Of a stretch of DNA of 64,000 nt, positions 55,801-62,925 are shown piece after piece (position 1 is the stretch's first letter; each line of letters starts with the position of its first letter). The stretch is from Comamonas odontotermitis (lineage in GTDB: Bacteria > Pseudomonadota > Gammaproteobacteria > Burkholderiales > Burkholderiaceae_C). The notes below the pieces were generated by a model that saw only the letters and a program-made list of their open reading frames with translations, was not told the DNA's origin and made no database searches. The stretch covers positions 1,426,001-1,490,000 of the forward strand of contig NZ_CP083451.1 in NCBI RefSeq assembly GCF_020080045.1, written 5' to 3'. The translations under genes were made by a program, and so were the position numbers.

Positions 55801-58027
55801 TGGTCGAAAGCTCAAGGAATCTGGGATCGAAGGTGAATTTGGTGGCGATACCGGGTTTGAGGGGCGTCTCTTTAAGTACTACAAGGGCGGACTCTTCCGG
55901 TCGAACAAAACGACCTACGAAGATTTGCCTGAGGAAATGCGCAAGGGTCTGGGCGATCAGTTCTTGGCAATGGATGAGTCCATTCGCACGATGGCTGATG
56001 CTGTAGGCCTGGGTGGGGAGGCTTTGGACGGGTTCACTGCCAAGATCAAAGTCAATCTCAAGGGGTTGAGCGAGGAAGAGGCCGCCAAGAAACTGCAGGA
56101 GGAATTCCAGAAGATCGCTGATCAGATGGGAGCCTTGGTGCTGACGAGTGAGGAATACACCCAGGCCGGGGAAACCCAGCTTGAAGCGCTCACCCGCTTG
56201 TCTACCTCGATCACACTGGCGAATGAATGGTTCAAGGCTGTCGGCGACACGTTGTACACGGTGGGCCTGGCGGGCGCTGACATGGCATCCGACCTGATGG
56301 ATGCATTCGGCGGTGCAGACAAGTTCGCTGCCGCGACCAGCAACTACTACGACAAGTTCTTCTCGGATCAAGAGAAGGTGGCGAATCAAACGCGCCTGCT
56401 CGATGAGCAGTTGAAGAAGCTTGGCGTGGAGACAATGCCAGCGAGCCGCGAAGCGTTCCGAGATTACATCAACTCTATTGATGTAACCACGGAGGCTGGA
56501 CAGAAGCTCTATGCGTCCCTGCTGCAGATGGCCGATGTGTTCGACCTGATTTACAGCTCAGCAGAGAACATTGCTGGCCTCAAGGAAGACCTGAACGTGC
56601 AGCTCATGCGCGCGAAGGGCGACGAAGAGGGTGCAACTCGCCTTGAACGAGAGAAACAACTTCGTGAGCTAGAGAAGTACAAGGACCCTGAACTTGTACG
56701 TCTGCAGGTTGAAGTCTGGGCGGCTGAGGACAAGTCCAAGAAGGATGCAGAGGCAAAGCAAGCCGCTGACGATATGGCTGAGAAACTGGCTGCTGCTCAA
56801 AAGGCGGCGCAGGACTTGGCCTTGAAGAACCTGGAAGCTGCCATCTCCCGTGAAAAGGAGTACTGGAACCAGTTCTCGGCAGACGCCAAGGACGCCCTGT
56901 CCAAAGCATCCAGCTACTGGACCCTTGTCACGGATGCCGCCAAGAACCTGCGCGGCTCTACGGAAGACATTTCTTCCTGGAGCGCCGCCCAGGGCATGGT
57001 ATTCATCGAGCAAGCAGTTGCCAATGCCCGCAAGGGACTGGGGCTGTCTGATTACGACGCAACCAAGTCGGCCATCGACTCCGCCACTTCTGGACTGAGC
57101 ATAGACAAATACGCCACTCAGGCGGAGTTGGACTATGACAAGAAAGTGCTGGCGGGGCAGTTGGACGAATTGGGTGATTTTGCAGGGTTGGCCAAGTCGG
57201 ATGCCCAAAAGCAGATCGACTTGGCAACCGACCAGATCAAGCGCCTCGATGACACGCTCAAGTTCTGGCAGGACTACGGCAAGGAACAGGTGAATGCAAC
57301 GCTTTCGGTGACGGAAGCAGTAAATGCCCTGTACAAGCTGCTGGATCCCAAGGAACAAGAGCGCATCCGCAAGGAAGAGGCAGAAAAGGCAGGCCTGACC
57401 GGAGGCGCGAAGCCGCCTACTTACACAGGTGGTGGAACGCTGGGCGGGACGGTCACTGGCTCGTCCTCGGGCACCAGCATCTACGGCTATGACAAGGACG
57501 GTCGCGCACTCTACTCGGATGGCTCCATTGGGGCCCGTCCAGGCGAGTACGACAAGAGCGGCGTGAGCAAGAACGCCTCCTTGTCTGAAGAGCAGTGGGA
57601 GCGCCTGAAATCTGGCCAGTCTGTCTACGACGGCTACTGGCTGGGTGGCAAGCAGTATGGCCTGGAGTCTTACTACTGGGATGAGCAAAAGCAGGCCTGG
57701 CTGAAGAAGGGCTCGTTTGCCGTTGGTACGAACTACGTGCCTTACGACATGACGGCCAACATTCACCAGGGCGAGCGGATCATCCCGGCAGCCGACAACC
57801 GGGCCTTGATTGCAGCGGTGCAGGGCGGAGGCAACTCTTTGCAACTTGCAGAGGTTGTAGCCGAGTTGCGCTCGGTCAAGGAAGAGCTGCAAGCCATCAA
57901 GGCAAGTGCCTCTATCAGTGCAGAGCAAAACCGCAAAGCTACTGACGTACTCAACCAGGTGACGGATGGCGGAAACGGCATGCGCTCGATCACGATGAAC
58001 AAGGTTCTCACGGTCAGAACGACTTAA
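52805..58027 (+). CDS. tape measure protein
   Basis: 1740 aa, the largest gene. The N-terminal half includes the tape-measure domain block (TQTISQAVTVSGGSAQAAQA, LRGEELNSVMEQTPRLAMAI). Long coiled coils around residues 580-780 are followed by a hydrophobic Gly/Ala-rich stretch (about 850-1000) that may enter the membrane at DNA ejection, then more coiled coil, and a C-terminal end (HQGERIIPAADNRALIAAVQ) typical of tape measures. It sets tail length; at about 0.15 nm per residue this is roughly 260 nm. Confidence 0.9.
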   Translation: MEEVTAIGVKMPTDDIERGIKKLEELSKQGPKVEQSMAGIAAESKRVAKSLADLGIGAGDGLKKTGDAAQKAATGLKASGTAAREAVSDTASLARAISGLTVEEEKHIRKLIEEANSLRMTRGEMEAYRAAQRGMSTGAQEIAKAMGDRISGLKAEQDALAKSASATANLASITGVLARGLAIIGVTATVGEFIKMADASTNVASKLKLVTNSSAELHTVQAELFKSAQSSRVNYVELVGTYAQMARATKELNVSQKDMLAITQTISQAVTVSGGSAQAAQAALVQLSQGFASGTLRGEELNSVMEQTPRLAMAIAQGMGVSVGELRKLGSEGKLSAEAVVEALKKSASSVERDFSQMTVTVEQASTNVTNSLTRMVGSFDQATGATGALASGMQYLSRTMDEASGEMDRLAKAKKLSDFFLLVSDTTATMNGKIGDAKAELARLEAQLAKNPNNLFLQAAIGRTQDLITKLSEAKAHMVALETGKDVDPTGRTGTRTRSDSFAAYADAQRKSEQALMDVRAKAAGVNKDYFATLKTLQEAKALGTISEKSYLEQVTALAKATWDSSTAGKEEAKSKREAASASKSAESALQKEIHAYNTLVAGIQGKIDANNEELRYAGRLNEAQKAEVKLNAELASGKLKITAAHEADLRARIAIWKAQEQAKEQTKRDVELYKEQVTAQDEVSKAYARQYDEVTRLRLAIYELRSATENDTKRLQLEASLIGASNAQRQIAIQLYDLQIEKAKELEKVGKANYFGSPEEARQARAEAEAEVERIYAQKAANVAGKAYIDEWKNTVDQVENIFVSGFADMMNNGKSGWESFCKSLKTSFYTLVAKEIYAMFAKPFVVQLVGAFLGITGGGAGSAAMQVASGGNGMMGLLSMGKDIFSAITGGFNALSGQVAGYVQSGMNWISGSGGMISQGPIQVGGFASGVGAAAAYGAGALGGIYGGRLIGGGYSLNGGSGNGTINAGTAIGAIFGGPLGALLGGMAGGLVNRLFGRKLKESGIEGEFGGDTGFEGRLFKYYKGGLFRSNKTTYEDLPEEMRKGLGDQFLAMDESIRTMADAVGLGGEALDGFTAKIKVNLKGLSEEEAAKKLQEEFQKIADQMGALVLTSEEYTQAGETQLEALTRLSTSITLANEWFKAVGDTLYTVGLAGADMASDLMDAFGGADKFAAATSNYYDKFFSDQEKVANQTRLLDEQLKKLGVETMPASREAFRDYINSIDVTTEAGQKLYASLLQMADVFDLIYSSAENIAGLKEDLNVQLMRAKGDEEGATRLEREKQLRELEKYKDPELVRLQVEVWAAEDKSKKDAEAKQAADDMAEKLAAAQKAAQDLALKNLEAAISREKEYWNQFSADAKDALSKASSYWTLVTDAAKNLRGSTEDISSWSAAQGMVFIEQAVANARKGLGLSDYDATKSAIDSATSGLSIDKYATQAELDYDKKVLAGQLDELGDFAGLAKSDAQKQIDLATDQIKRLDDTLKFWQDYGKEQVNATLSVTEAVNALYKLLDPKEQERIRKEEAEKAGLTGGAKPPTYTGGGTLGGTVTGSSSGTSIYGYDKDGRALYSDGSIGARPGEYDKSGVSKNASLSEEQWERLKSGQSVYDGYWLGGKQYGLESYYWDEQKQAWLKKGSFAVGTNYVPYDMTANIHQGERIIPAADNRALIAAVQGGGNSLQLAEVVAELRSVKEELQAIKASASISAEQNRKATDVLNQVTDGGNGMRSITMNKVLTVRTT

Positions 58028-58040
58028 GAAAGGCGGGATT

Positions 58041-58970
58041 ATGGCAATTGTCCTAGTCCCCATTCCCATCACCGACACCATGTTGCAGCCGGGCACCGTC
58101 CCGGCTGTTGACGTTGATGCAGGTGAATTGGCATGGGTATCAGGTCAGACGGTGACTGTGGGGAGCGAGCGGGTCTACAACAGGCGTATATGGAAATGCG
58201 CCGTTGTTCCTGTCAATCCAGCAGTCTCACCAGATAACGACCCAATAGCTTGGAGTGATATGCGGCCCTCAAACAGGGCCGCTCCTTTTGATGCGCAGGT
58301 GCAAACCAGGGCGGTCGGAAGGAAAGGTTCAGCCAAGTACATCATCGCAACAAAATTCGTGTCTGGGCTGGAGGTTCGCAACTTTGCTGGCCAGCGGCTC
58401 AAGATCACGGTCCGAGATGCGACGACCAACGAGGACCTGACGCCAGCGGTCGACCGGACGCTTAAGACCTCTCGTCCAAGCTTCTGGAACTACCTCTTTG
58501 GCTCCAAAACGCTCATCTCCAGCCATCGGATCGAAGGCATAGAAATGCGCCCCAGGGTGCTAGTCACGATTGAAGTAACGGGCGATGCGGCGGAGGAGGT
58601 TGGCATTGGCTATATCTCAATTGGCTCTTGGGTCACCTTGGGTTTGATGGATGGCCAGCCGGGAACTCTTTATGGCGCCCGCGCAGAAGCAGTGAACTAC
58701 ACCTTCCGAGAGGAAGCTCCAGATGGTTCCTATCGGCAACTTCCACGAGGCAGTGCAACCAATCTAACCCTGCCTGTGGCCATCAACCCCAACGACGCAA
58801 ACCGGGTTTGGTCATCCATCCAGCAACTCAAAGACACGCCGGTGTCTGTCTATGCAAGCAAGTTGGAGAAATACCGCTATCTCTCCACAGTGGGCTTTGT
58901 GACAACCGATTTGTCCCCTGAGAACGGCGTAATGACGAAAGCAAATATTTTTGTGAAGGGAGTCGTGTAA
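58041..58970 (+). CDS. tail tip / baseplate protein
   Basis: 309 aa, beta-rich: PAVDVDAGELAWVSGQTVTV, RRIWKCAVVPVNPAVSPDND, and IEGIEMRPRVLVTIEVTGDA. It follows the tape measure where distal tail proteins lie. The WVSG...YNRRIWKC part resembles carbohydrate-binding modules of tail proteins. Overlaps the next ATG by one base. Confidence 0.6.
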   Translation: MAIVLVPIPITDTMLQPGTVPAVDVDAGELAWVSGQTVTVGSERVYNRRIWKCAVVPVNPAVSPDNDPIAWSDMRPSNRAAPFDAQVQTRAVGRKGSAKYIIATKFVSGLEVRNFAGQRLKITVRDATTNEDLTPAVDRTLKTSRPSFWNYLFGSKTLISSHRIEGIEMRPRVLVTIEVTGDAAEEVGIGYISIGSWVTLGLMDGQPGTLYGARAEAVNYTFREEAPDGSYRQLPRGSATNLTLPVAINPNDANRVWSSIQQLKDTPVSVYASKLEKYRYLSTVGFVTTDLSPENGVMTKANIFVKGVV

Positions 58971-60010
58971 TGGCGATTCAACCTGTACCACCCATTGATC
59001 CGGCACTGCCAGACTTCCCCGGGCCAAATACGCCAGAAGCTCAGTACGACGATGCAGCATATAACTGGGGCTCGGCGATACCTGGCTACGGCAATCGTGT
59101 GAAGGCCATTGGGGATAACGTCTTCAACAATGCAAATGCTGCCGCTTCAATCTTGGAGCTGTGCGAAGATGCGCAGCGGCTTACAGAAATGGCGCGCGAT
59201 ACTGCAATGGGTGTCGCAAACTTCAAGGGTGATTGGGTAAATCTATCTGGCCCTTTGTCTCGACCTGCTACCGTTCAGCACAACAACAGCGTATGGCTGC
59301 TCATGCGCGATGTTGCCAACGTCGCAGCAGAAGTTCCGGGAGTGAGCACGGCTTGGGTCAACCAGACTGCCCGAGTTAGCTCCGTCAACGGTCGCACTGG
59401 GGATGTTGTCGGACTAGTAGAGGCATCAGGCCCTACCTACACCAAGGCTACGCCAATGTCCGCGGCTCCCATTGGGTGGGCGACATTTGCTGATGCAACT
59501 GGAGCGGGTACAGACTGGCCGACTACGCTTGCAAGTTCATGCTGGAACGTGTTCACATACGGCACATCAATCCGCAAGACGCAGCGCGCCTCACAGGTTT
59601 TGGCAGGCGGTCAGCAAGGATGGGTGTTTGAGCGTCAACTGCAAGATTCCACTTGGAGCCCATGGCAGCGCTTGTTCAGTGATCGGGCTTTGATTGAGTT
59701 TCATGCTCTGTTCGAAGCGCGCTCTGCTACAACCAATATCAGCTTCAGCAATGGATCGATCCAGACGATCACGCTGTATCAGAACACCAGCATAGTGATG
59801 CCCGCGCCACGAGATATTGGTGATCAGCTCACGCTGCGGATTATTCCCACTGGTGCGTTCAGTGCAAGCTTCTCTGGCACCCCAATTCGCCTGCCGATTG
59901 GCGCTTCGTTGCCGACCGTTGGGCCGTTCCAGCGTCTGACCCTGACATTTGTTCCTCGATACGACGGAGCGGTGTGGGACGCATTCATTGGCGGGGTGCA
60001 TGAATCATGA
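58970..60010 (+). CDS. tail fibre protein
   Basis: 346 aa: VSSVNGRTGDVVGLVEAS is the Ala/Val-rich tail-fibre motif, preceded by KGDWVNLSGPLSRPATVQHN, typical of fibre shafts, and followed by GWVFERQLQDSTWSPWQRLF, a pyocin-knob-like segment. The C-terminal domain is probably receptor-binding. Next gene overlaps by four bases. Confidence 0.75.
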   Translation: MAIQPVPPIDPALPDFPGPNTPEAQYDDAAYNWGSAIPGYGNRVKAIGDNVFNNANAAASILELCEDAQRLTEMARDTAMGVANFKGDWVNLSGPLSRPATVQHNNSVWLLMRDVANVAAEVPGVSTAWVNQTARVSSVNGRTGDVVGLVEASGPTYTKATPMSAAPIGWATFADATGAGTDWPTTLASSCWNVFTYGTSIRKTQRASQVLAGGQQGWVFERQLQDSTWSPWQRLFSDRALIEFHALFEARSATTNISFSNGSIQTITLYQNTSIVMPAPRDIGDQLTLRIIPTGAFSASFSGTPIRLPIGASLPTVGPFQRLTLTFVPRYDGAVWDAFIGGVHES

Positions 60011-60708
60011 TGGCAAGAAACCTCATGATGAGCAGCGGCAGTGTTGGGATAACAATTGCTGCGACAGTGCGCAGTCCCGACATTGCTGCATTGGCCCGTG
60101 CGCGTGGCTGGAATGGCTATGGCCTGATAACTTGCACGATCAATGCCGGGGTAGACGTAGCCACTTTGAGCATTTCCGGCATTCCACATGATTGCCTGAC
60201 GATCATCAACAACGGTCGTATCGGTGGTGTTCTTAACAGTGGCACAGGTCTCTACACACGCACCCGCATTCGTGTCTATAACTACGGAACGATCTTCGGC
60301 GGCGGAGGCAAAGGCGGCACGGGTGGTGGAGCGAGCGTCTGGCTGACATACGACCCAATTAACTATAAAGCGGATGCCTTCGGAGGCAGTGGTGGTAACG
60401 GCCAGGGCTTCTCTACGTCTGGATCTGTCACGCTAGTTGGCGCAACTGGCGGCGCGGCTGGTACGACTGGCTATACCGAGCGCTCGGGATCGGGAACTGC
60501 TACCGCTTACGGCGGCACCGGAGGCACTGGCGGTGCAGTCGGCCAGGCAGGTGGCCCAGGAAGTTCGGGGTCGTACACCGGCACTGGTGGCTATGGAGGT
60601 AACTACCTCGCTGGCGGCGCTGGCATAGCGGCTGGAGCCTATGTTGACGGTAATAGCTATGTGACTTGGGTAGCAAACGGCACGCGCCAGGGATTGGCTA
60701 TCAACTGA
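60007..60708 (+). CDS. glycine-rich tail adhesin (polyglycine-type)
   Basis: 233 aa. After an N-terminal domain (IAALARARGWNGYGLITCTI) the C-terminal half is built of glycine-rich runs (GGGGKGGTGGGASVW, AYGGTGGTGGAVGQAGGPG, GTGGYGGNYLAGGAG). This resembles the polyglycine-II receptor-binding tips of T-even gp38 adhesins. It sits just after the fibre gene and before the fibre-assembly gene, where such adhesins occur. Loops between the glycine runs would set host range. Confidence 0.65.
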   Translation: MMARNLMMSSGSVGITIAATVRSPDIAALARARGWNGYGLITCTINAGVDVATLSISGIPHDCLTIINNGRIGGVLNSGTGLYTRTRIRVYNYGTIFGGGGKGGTGGGASVWLTYDPINYKADAFGGSGGNGQGFSTSGSVTLVGATGGAAGTTGYTERSGSGTATAYGGTGGTGGAVGQAGGPGSSGSYTGTGGYGGNYLAGGAGIAAGAYVDGNSYVTWVANGTRQGLAIN

Positions 60709-60716
60709 GGATCAAT

Positions 60717-61268
60717 ATGTTCTACAACACAGAAACGGGCGACTTTGGCCTGACTGAGGGGGATGTGCGCTCCTATTTTGCGCAGTCAGAGTTCCTTATT
60801 GTCTGGCCTGAGCCCTTTGCGCCATACGAGCCTTTTGTGGCGGTCATCGCGGCAGAGAAGCCAACACACAACCTGGCAACCCACAAGGTGGTCGAGATCG
60901 CGCCCAAGGACACGTCAGACGGCTGGTTGCAGCAATGGAAGGTGGTCAAGCTGACCCAGGATGAACTAGCTCAGATCGAGGCCGAGCGTCTGGCAGCTGA
61001 GCAGGCAGCAAAGGATGCGGCGCGGATCACGGTCACCAAGCGACAGGTGCTTTTGGCCTTGTTCCTGCGAAAAGGGATCAAGGCGGATCAGATCGATGCG
61101 GTGATCAACGCCATTCCAGACGAAACCCAGCGCTACATGGCCCGGGTTGACTGGGATGGTGCTGCGGCCATCGAGTCGGACAGCCAGACAGTAGGGATGC
61201 TCTCCCAGGCACTGGGGCTGACAGAGGCGGAAATGCCTGATCTATTCGAATTCGCCCAGGCGCTTTGA
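60717..61268 (+). CDS. tail fibre assembly-type protein
   Basis: 183 aa: MFYNTETGDFGLTEGDVRSY opening, KVVEIAPKDTSDGWLQQWKV and a helical C-terminal half with EAERLAAEQAAKDAARIT. Similar short proteins after fibre genes are annotated as fibre assembly (tfa/DUF4376-like) proteins. The start is ATG 60717. Confidence 0.6.
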   Translation: MFYNTETGDFGLTEGDVRSYFAQSEFLIVWPEPFAPYEPFVAVIAAEKPTHNLATHKVVEIAPKDTSDGWLQQWKVVKLTQDELAQIEAERLAAEQAAKDAARITVTKRQVLLALFLRKGIKADQIDAVINAIPDETQRYMARVDWDGAAAIESDSQTVGMLSQALGLTEAEMPDLFEFAQAL

Positions 61269-61333
61269 CCAGCAAAACACAACACATACCCGCATGGTGC
61301 GCCCAGCGGGTTTTTTCATTTTGAGAGGCCTGA

Positions 61334-61576
61334 ATGAGCAATACAACTGAAAGTGCAGCGATTGTTGCCGGAAAAACTGCGGCCTACGGAGGGGCAACCA
61401 CTGCGGTTGTGAGCGGTATGTCACTGTCAGAGATGGGGATCATTGTTGGCGCGATTGTCGGCGTTCTGGGATTGATCTTCGGTCAGTACTGGGCCTGGCG
61501 CAAAGACCGGCGAGAGGCGCGCGAGATGGAAGCGCGCATGCAGCACAAGTTTGGTACGGGATGGGATGAGCTATGA
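61334..61576 (+). CDS. holin
   Basis: 80 aa: two hydrophobic helices (AAYGGATTAVVSGMSLSEMG and IIVGAIVGVLGLIFGQYWAW) and a charged C-terminal tail (RKDRREAREMEARMQHKFG), typical class II holin. GAGAGG precedes the ATG. Overlaps the lysozyme start by four bases. An AT-rich spacer with a hairpin precedes it. Confidence 0.8.
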   Translation: MSNTTESAAIVAGKTAAYGGATTAVVSGMSLSEMGIIVGAIVGVLGLIFGQYWAWRKDRREAREMEARMQHKFGTGWDEL

Positions 61577-62121
61577 CTGACGCATTGATTCCGAAAGAAC
61601 CGAGCATTCCGGCTTCGCTGGCGCGCAAGGGGGTGATCCCTGCAGCTTTGTTGGCCGCGCTGACCAGCCCTCTGGCGTACACCACGTTGGAGCGCTGGGA
61701 GGGCAATATCAAACAGGTGTACGCGGACAACCTGGCGCATGGCATCCCCACGTACTGCGCTGGCCGTACTGACTGGAACGCCAAGGTAGGCGACAAGCTC
61801 ACTGACGACCAGTGCCGGGCGGTGAACAAGGCAACGCTGCTTGAGTATGGCTTTGCCATGCTGGGGTGCGCAAATTGGGACTACCTGACAGCCAAGCGCC
61901 TGATCGGGTTGACCATGTTCGCAATCAACGTGGGCAAGGAGGGCGCTTGCGGCTCCCAGGCCGTCAAAAGTATCAACGCTGGCCAGATCGTGCAAGGCTG
62001 CAATCTGATCGCCCGCACGCCTTCTGGTGCGCCTAACTGGTCAAACGCTGGCGGAAAGTATGTGCAAGGCCTGCAGAACCGCCGCCAAGCTGAGCGCGCT
62101 TTGTGTTTGGAGGGACTGTAA
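61573..62121 (+). CDS. phage lysozyme (GH24 endolysin)
   Basis: 182 aa. The N-terminal hydrophobic stretch (KGVIPAALLAALTSPLAY) may act as a signal-arrest-release anchor. TTLERWEGNIKQVYADNLAH then GIPTYCAGRTDW is the GH24 catalytic region with Glu in ERWEG and the Thr of GRTDW. Cysteine content suggests disulfide control. It cleaves peptidoglycan glycan chains. Confidence 0.85.
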   Translation: MTDALIPKEPSIPASLARKGVIPAALLAALTSPLAYTTLERWEGNIKQVYADNLAHGIPTYCAGRTDWNAKVGDKLTDDQCRAVNKATLLEYGFAMLGCANWDYLTAKRLIGLTMFAINVGKEGACGSQAVKSINAGQIVQGCNLIARTPSGAPNWSNAGGKYVQGLQNRRQAERALCLEGL

Positions 62122-62210
62122 TGCTCCTGTTCTTCGCATTCATAGCCTGTCTGGCTGGTGCGCCGCTTTGGGGAGCGTTCTGGATATTCCTGCATTTCCT
62201 CATGAGGTGA
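62121..62210 (+). CDS. 29-aa hydrophobic peptide in the lysis module
   Basis: MLLFFAFIACLAGAPLWGAF then WIFLHFLMR. The ATG overlaps the lysozyme stop (TAATG) and it ends 3 nt before Rz. A tiny membrane peptide here could be an antiholin-like or pinholin accessory, by inference. Confidence 0.5.
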   Translation: MLLFFAFIACLAGAPLWGAFWIFLHFLMR

Positions 62211-62213
62211 GCC

Positions 62214-62768
62214 ATGACCCTGCAGATTCAACTAGCGATAGCGGCCCTGGTGGCCGCTTTGTCATTTGGCGGAGGCTGGATGGTCAACGGCTGGCGCGGC
62301 GCATCCAAAGTTTCCGAATGCAAGACCGAGCAGGCCCAGGGCGTGGCCACCCGCGCCGAAGCCGCCCGGGCCGACGAAACCCAAACTGCACAACTGGAGA
62401 GCAAGCATGCCCAAGACACAATCTACAACGCTGACAAGCTGGCCAGCCTCAAAACTGGCATTGCTGTTGATGTGCGCTCTGAGCTTGAGCGTGCTCACCG
62501 GCTGCAGCTCAGCGCCGACAGCCGAGCCGCCACTTATCGCGCGCAAGCCCAAGCCGACGCCGCTGCCCGCAGCGATCTTGCAGATAAAGCCTCAGCCCTC
62601 GACCGACAGCTTGCAGAAGGCGTCGGAGTGGTCGCGGAACTCGGAGGCGCTCTTAAACAGCGAGACGCCGAAGTAGCTGCGCTGTGCGACCAGGTGAACA
62701 TCGAACGGAGACTGAATGGTGAGGACAGCAACCAGGCCTGCAAAAATAGTTTGTTTGTTGATGAATGA
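62214..62768 (+). CDS. Rz: Rz-like i-spanin
   Basis: 184 aa. N-terminal membrane helix (IQLAIAALVAALSFGGGWMV) followed by a long periplasmic coiled coil (ARADETQTAQLESKHAQD onward). CKTEQAQ, the position after the helix, fits DUF2514/Rz. It bridges inner and outer membranes with Rz1 at lysis. Confidence 0.8.
   Translation: MTLQIQLAIAALVAALSFGGGWMVNGWRGASKVSECKTEQAQGVATRAEAARADETQTAQLESKHAQDTIYNADKLASLKTGIAVDVRSELERAHRLQLSADSRAATYRAQAQADAAARSDLADKASALDRQLAEGVGVVAELGGALKQRDAEVAALCDQVNIERRLNGEDSNQACKNSLFVDE
62407..62676 (+). CDS. Rz1: Rz1-like o-spanin embedded in Rz
   Basis: 89 aa in another frame inside Rz. MPKTQSTTLTSWPASKLALL leads to a hydrophobic segment and lipobox LTGC, then a Pro-rich mature part (PTAEPPLIARKPKPTPLP). 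Nested lipoprotein with proline-rich body is the classic Rz1 arrangement. Confidence 0.8.
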   Translation: MPKTQSTTLTSWPASKLALLLMCALSLSVLTGCSSAPTAEPPLIARKPKPTPLPAAILQIKPQPSTDSLQKASEWSRNSEALLNSETPK

Positions 62769-62925
62769 ATTTCTTGGTTGGCCCGCTTTATGAAAGAAGG
62801 ATAGAAAACCGACAGATCAAAGAAAAAACCGAGAAATTACCGAGATTTCGGGGTTCTAACGATAGACAAGGCAGTGTTTTTTTGGTTACAAATTCAAGCA
62901 TTAGTTAACAATCACTCCGCCCACC

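Noticed and set aside
62769..62925. Right attachment site of the prophage
   Set aside because: No copy of the 50-nt tRNA-Arg segment occurs here or elsewhere up to 64000.
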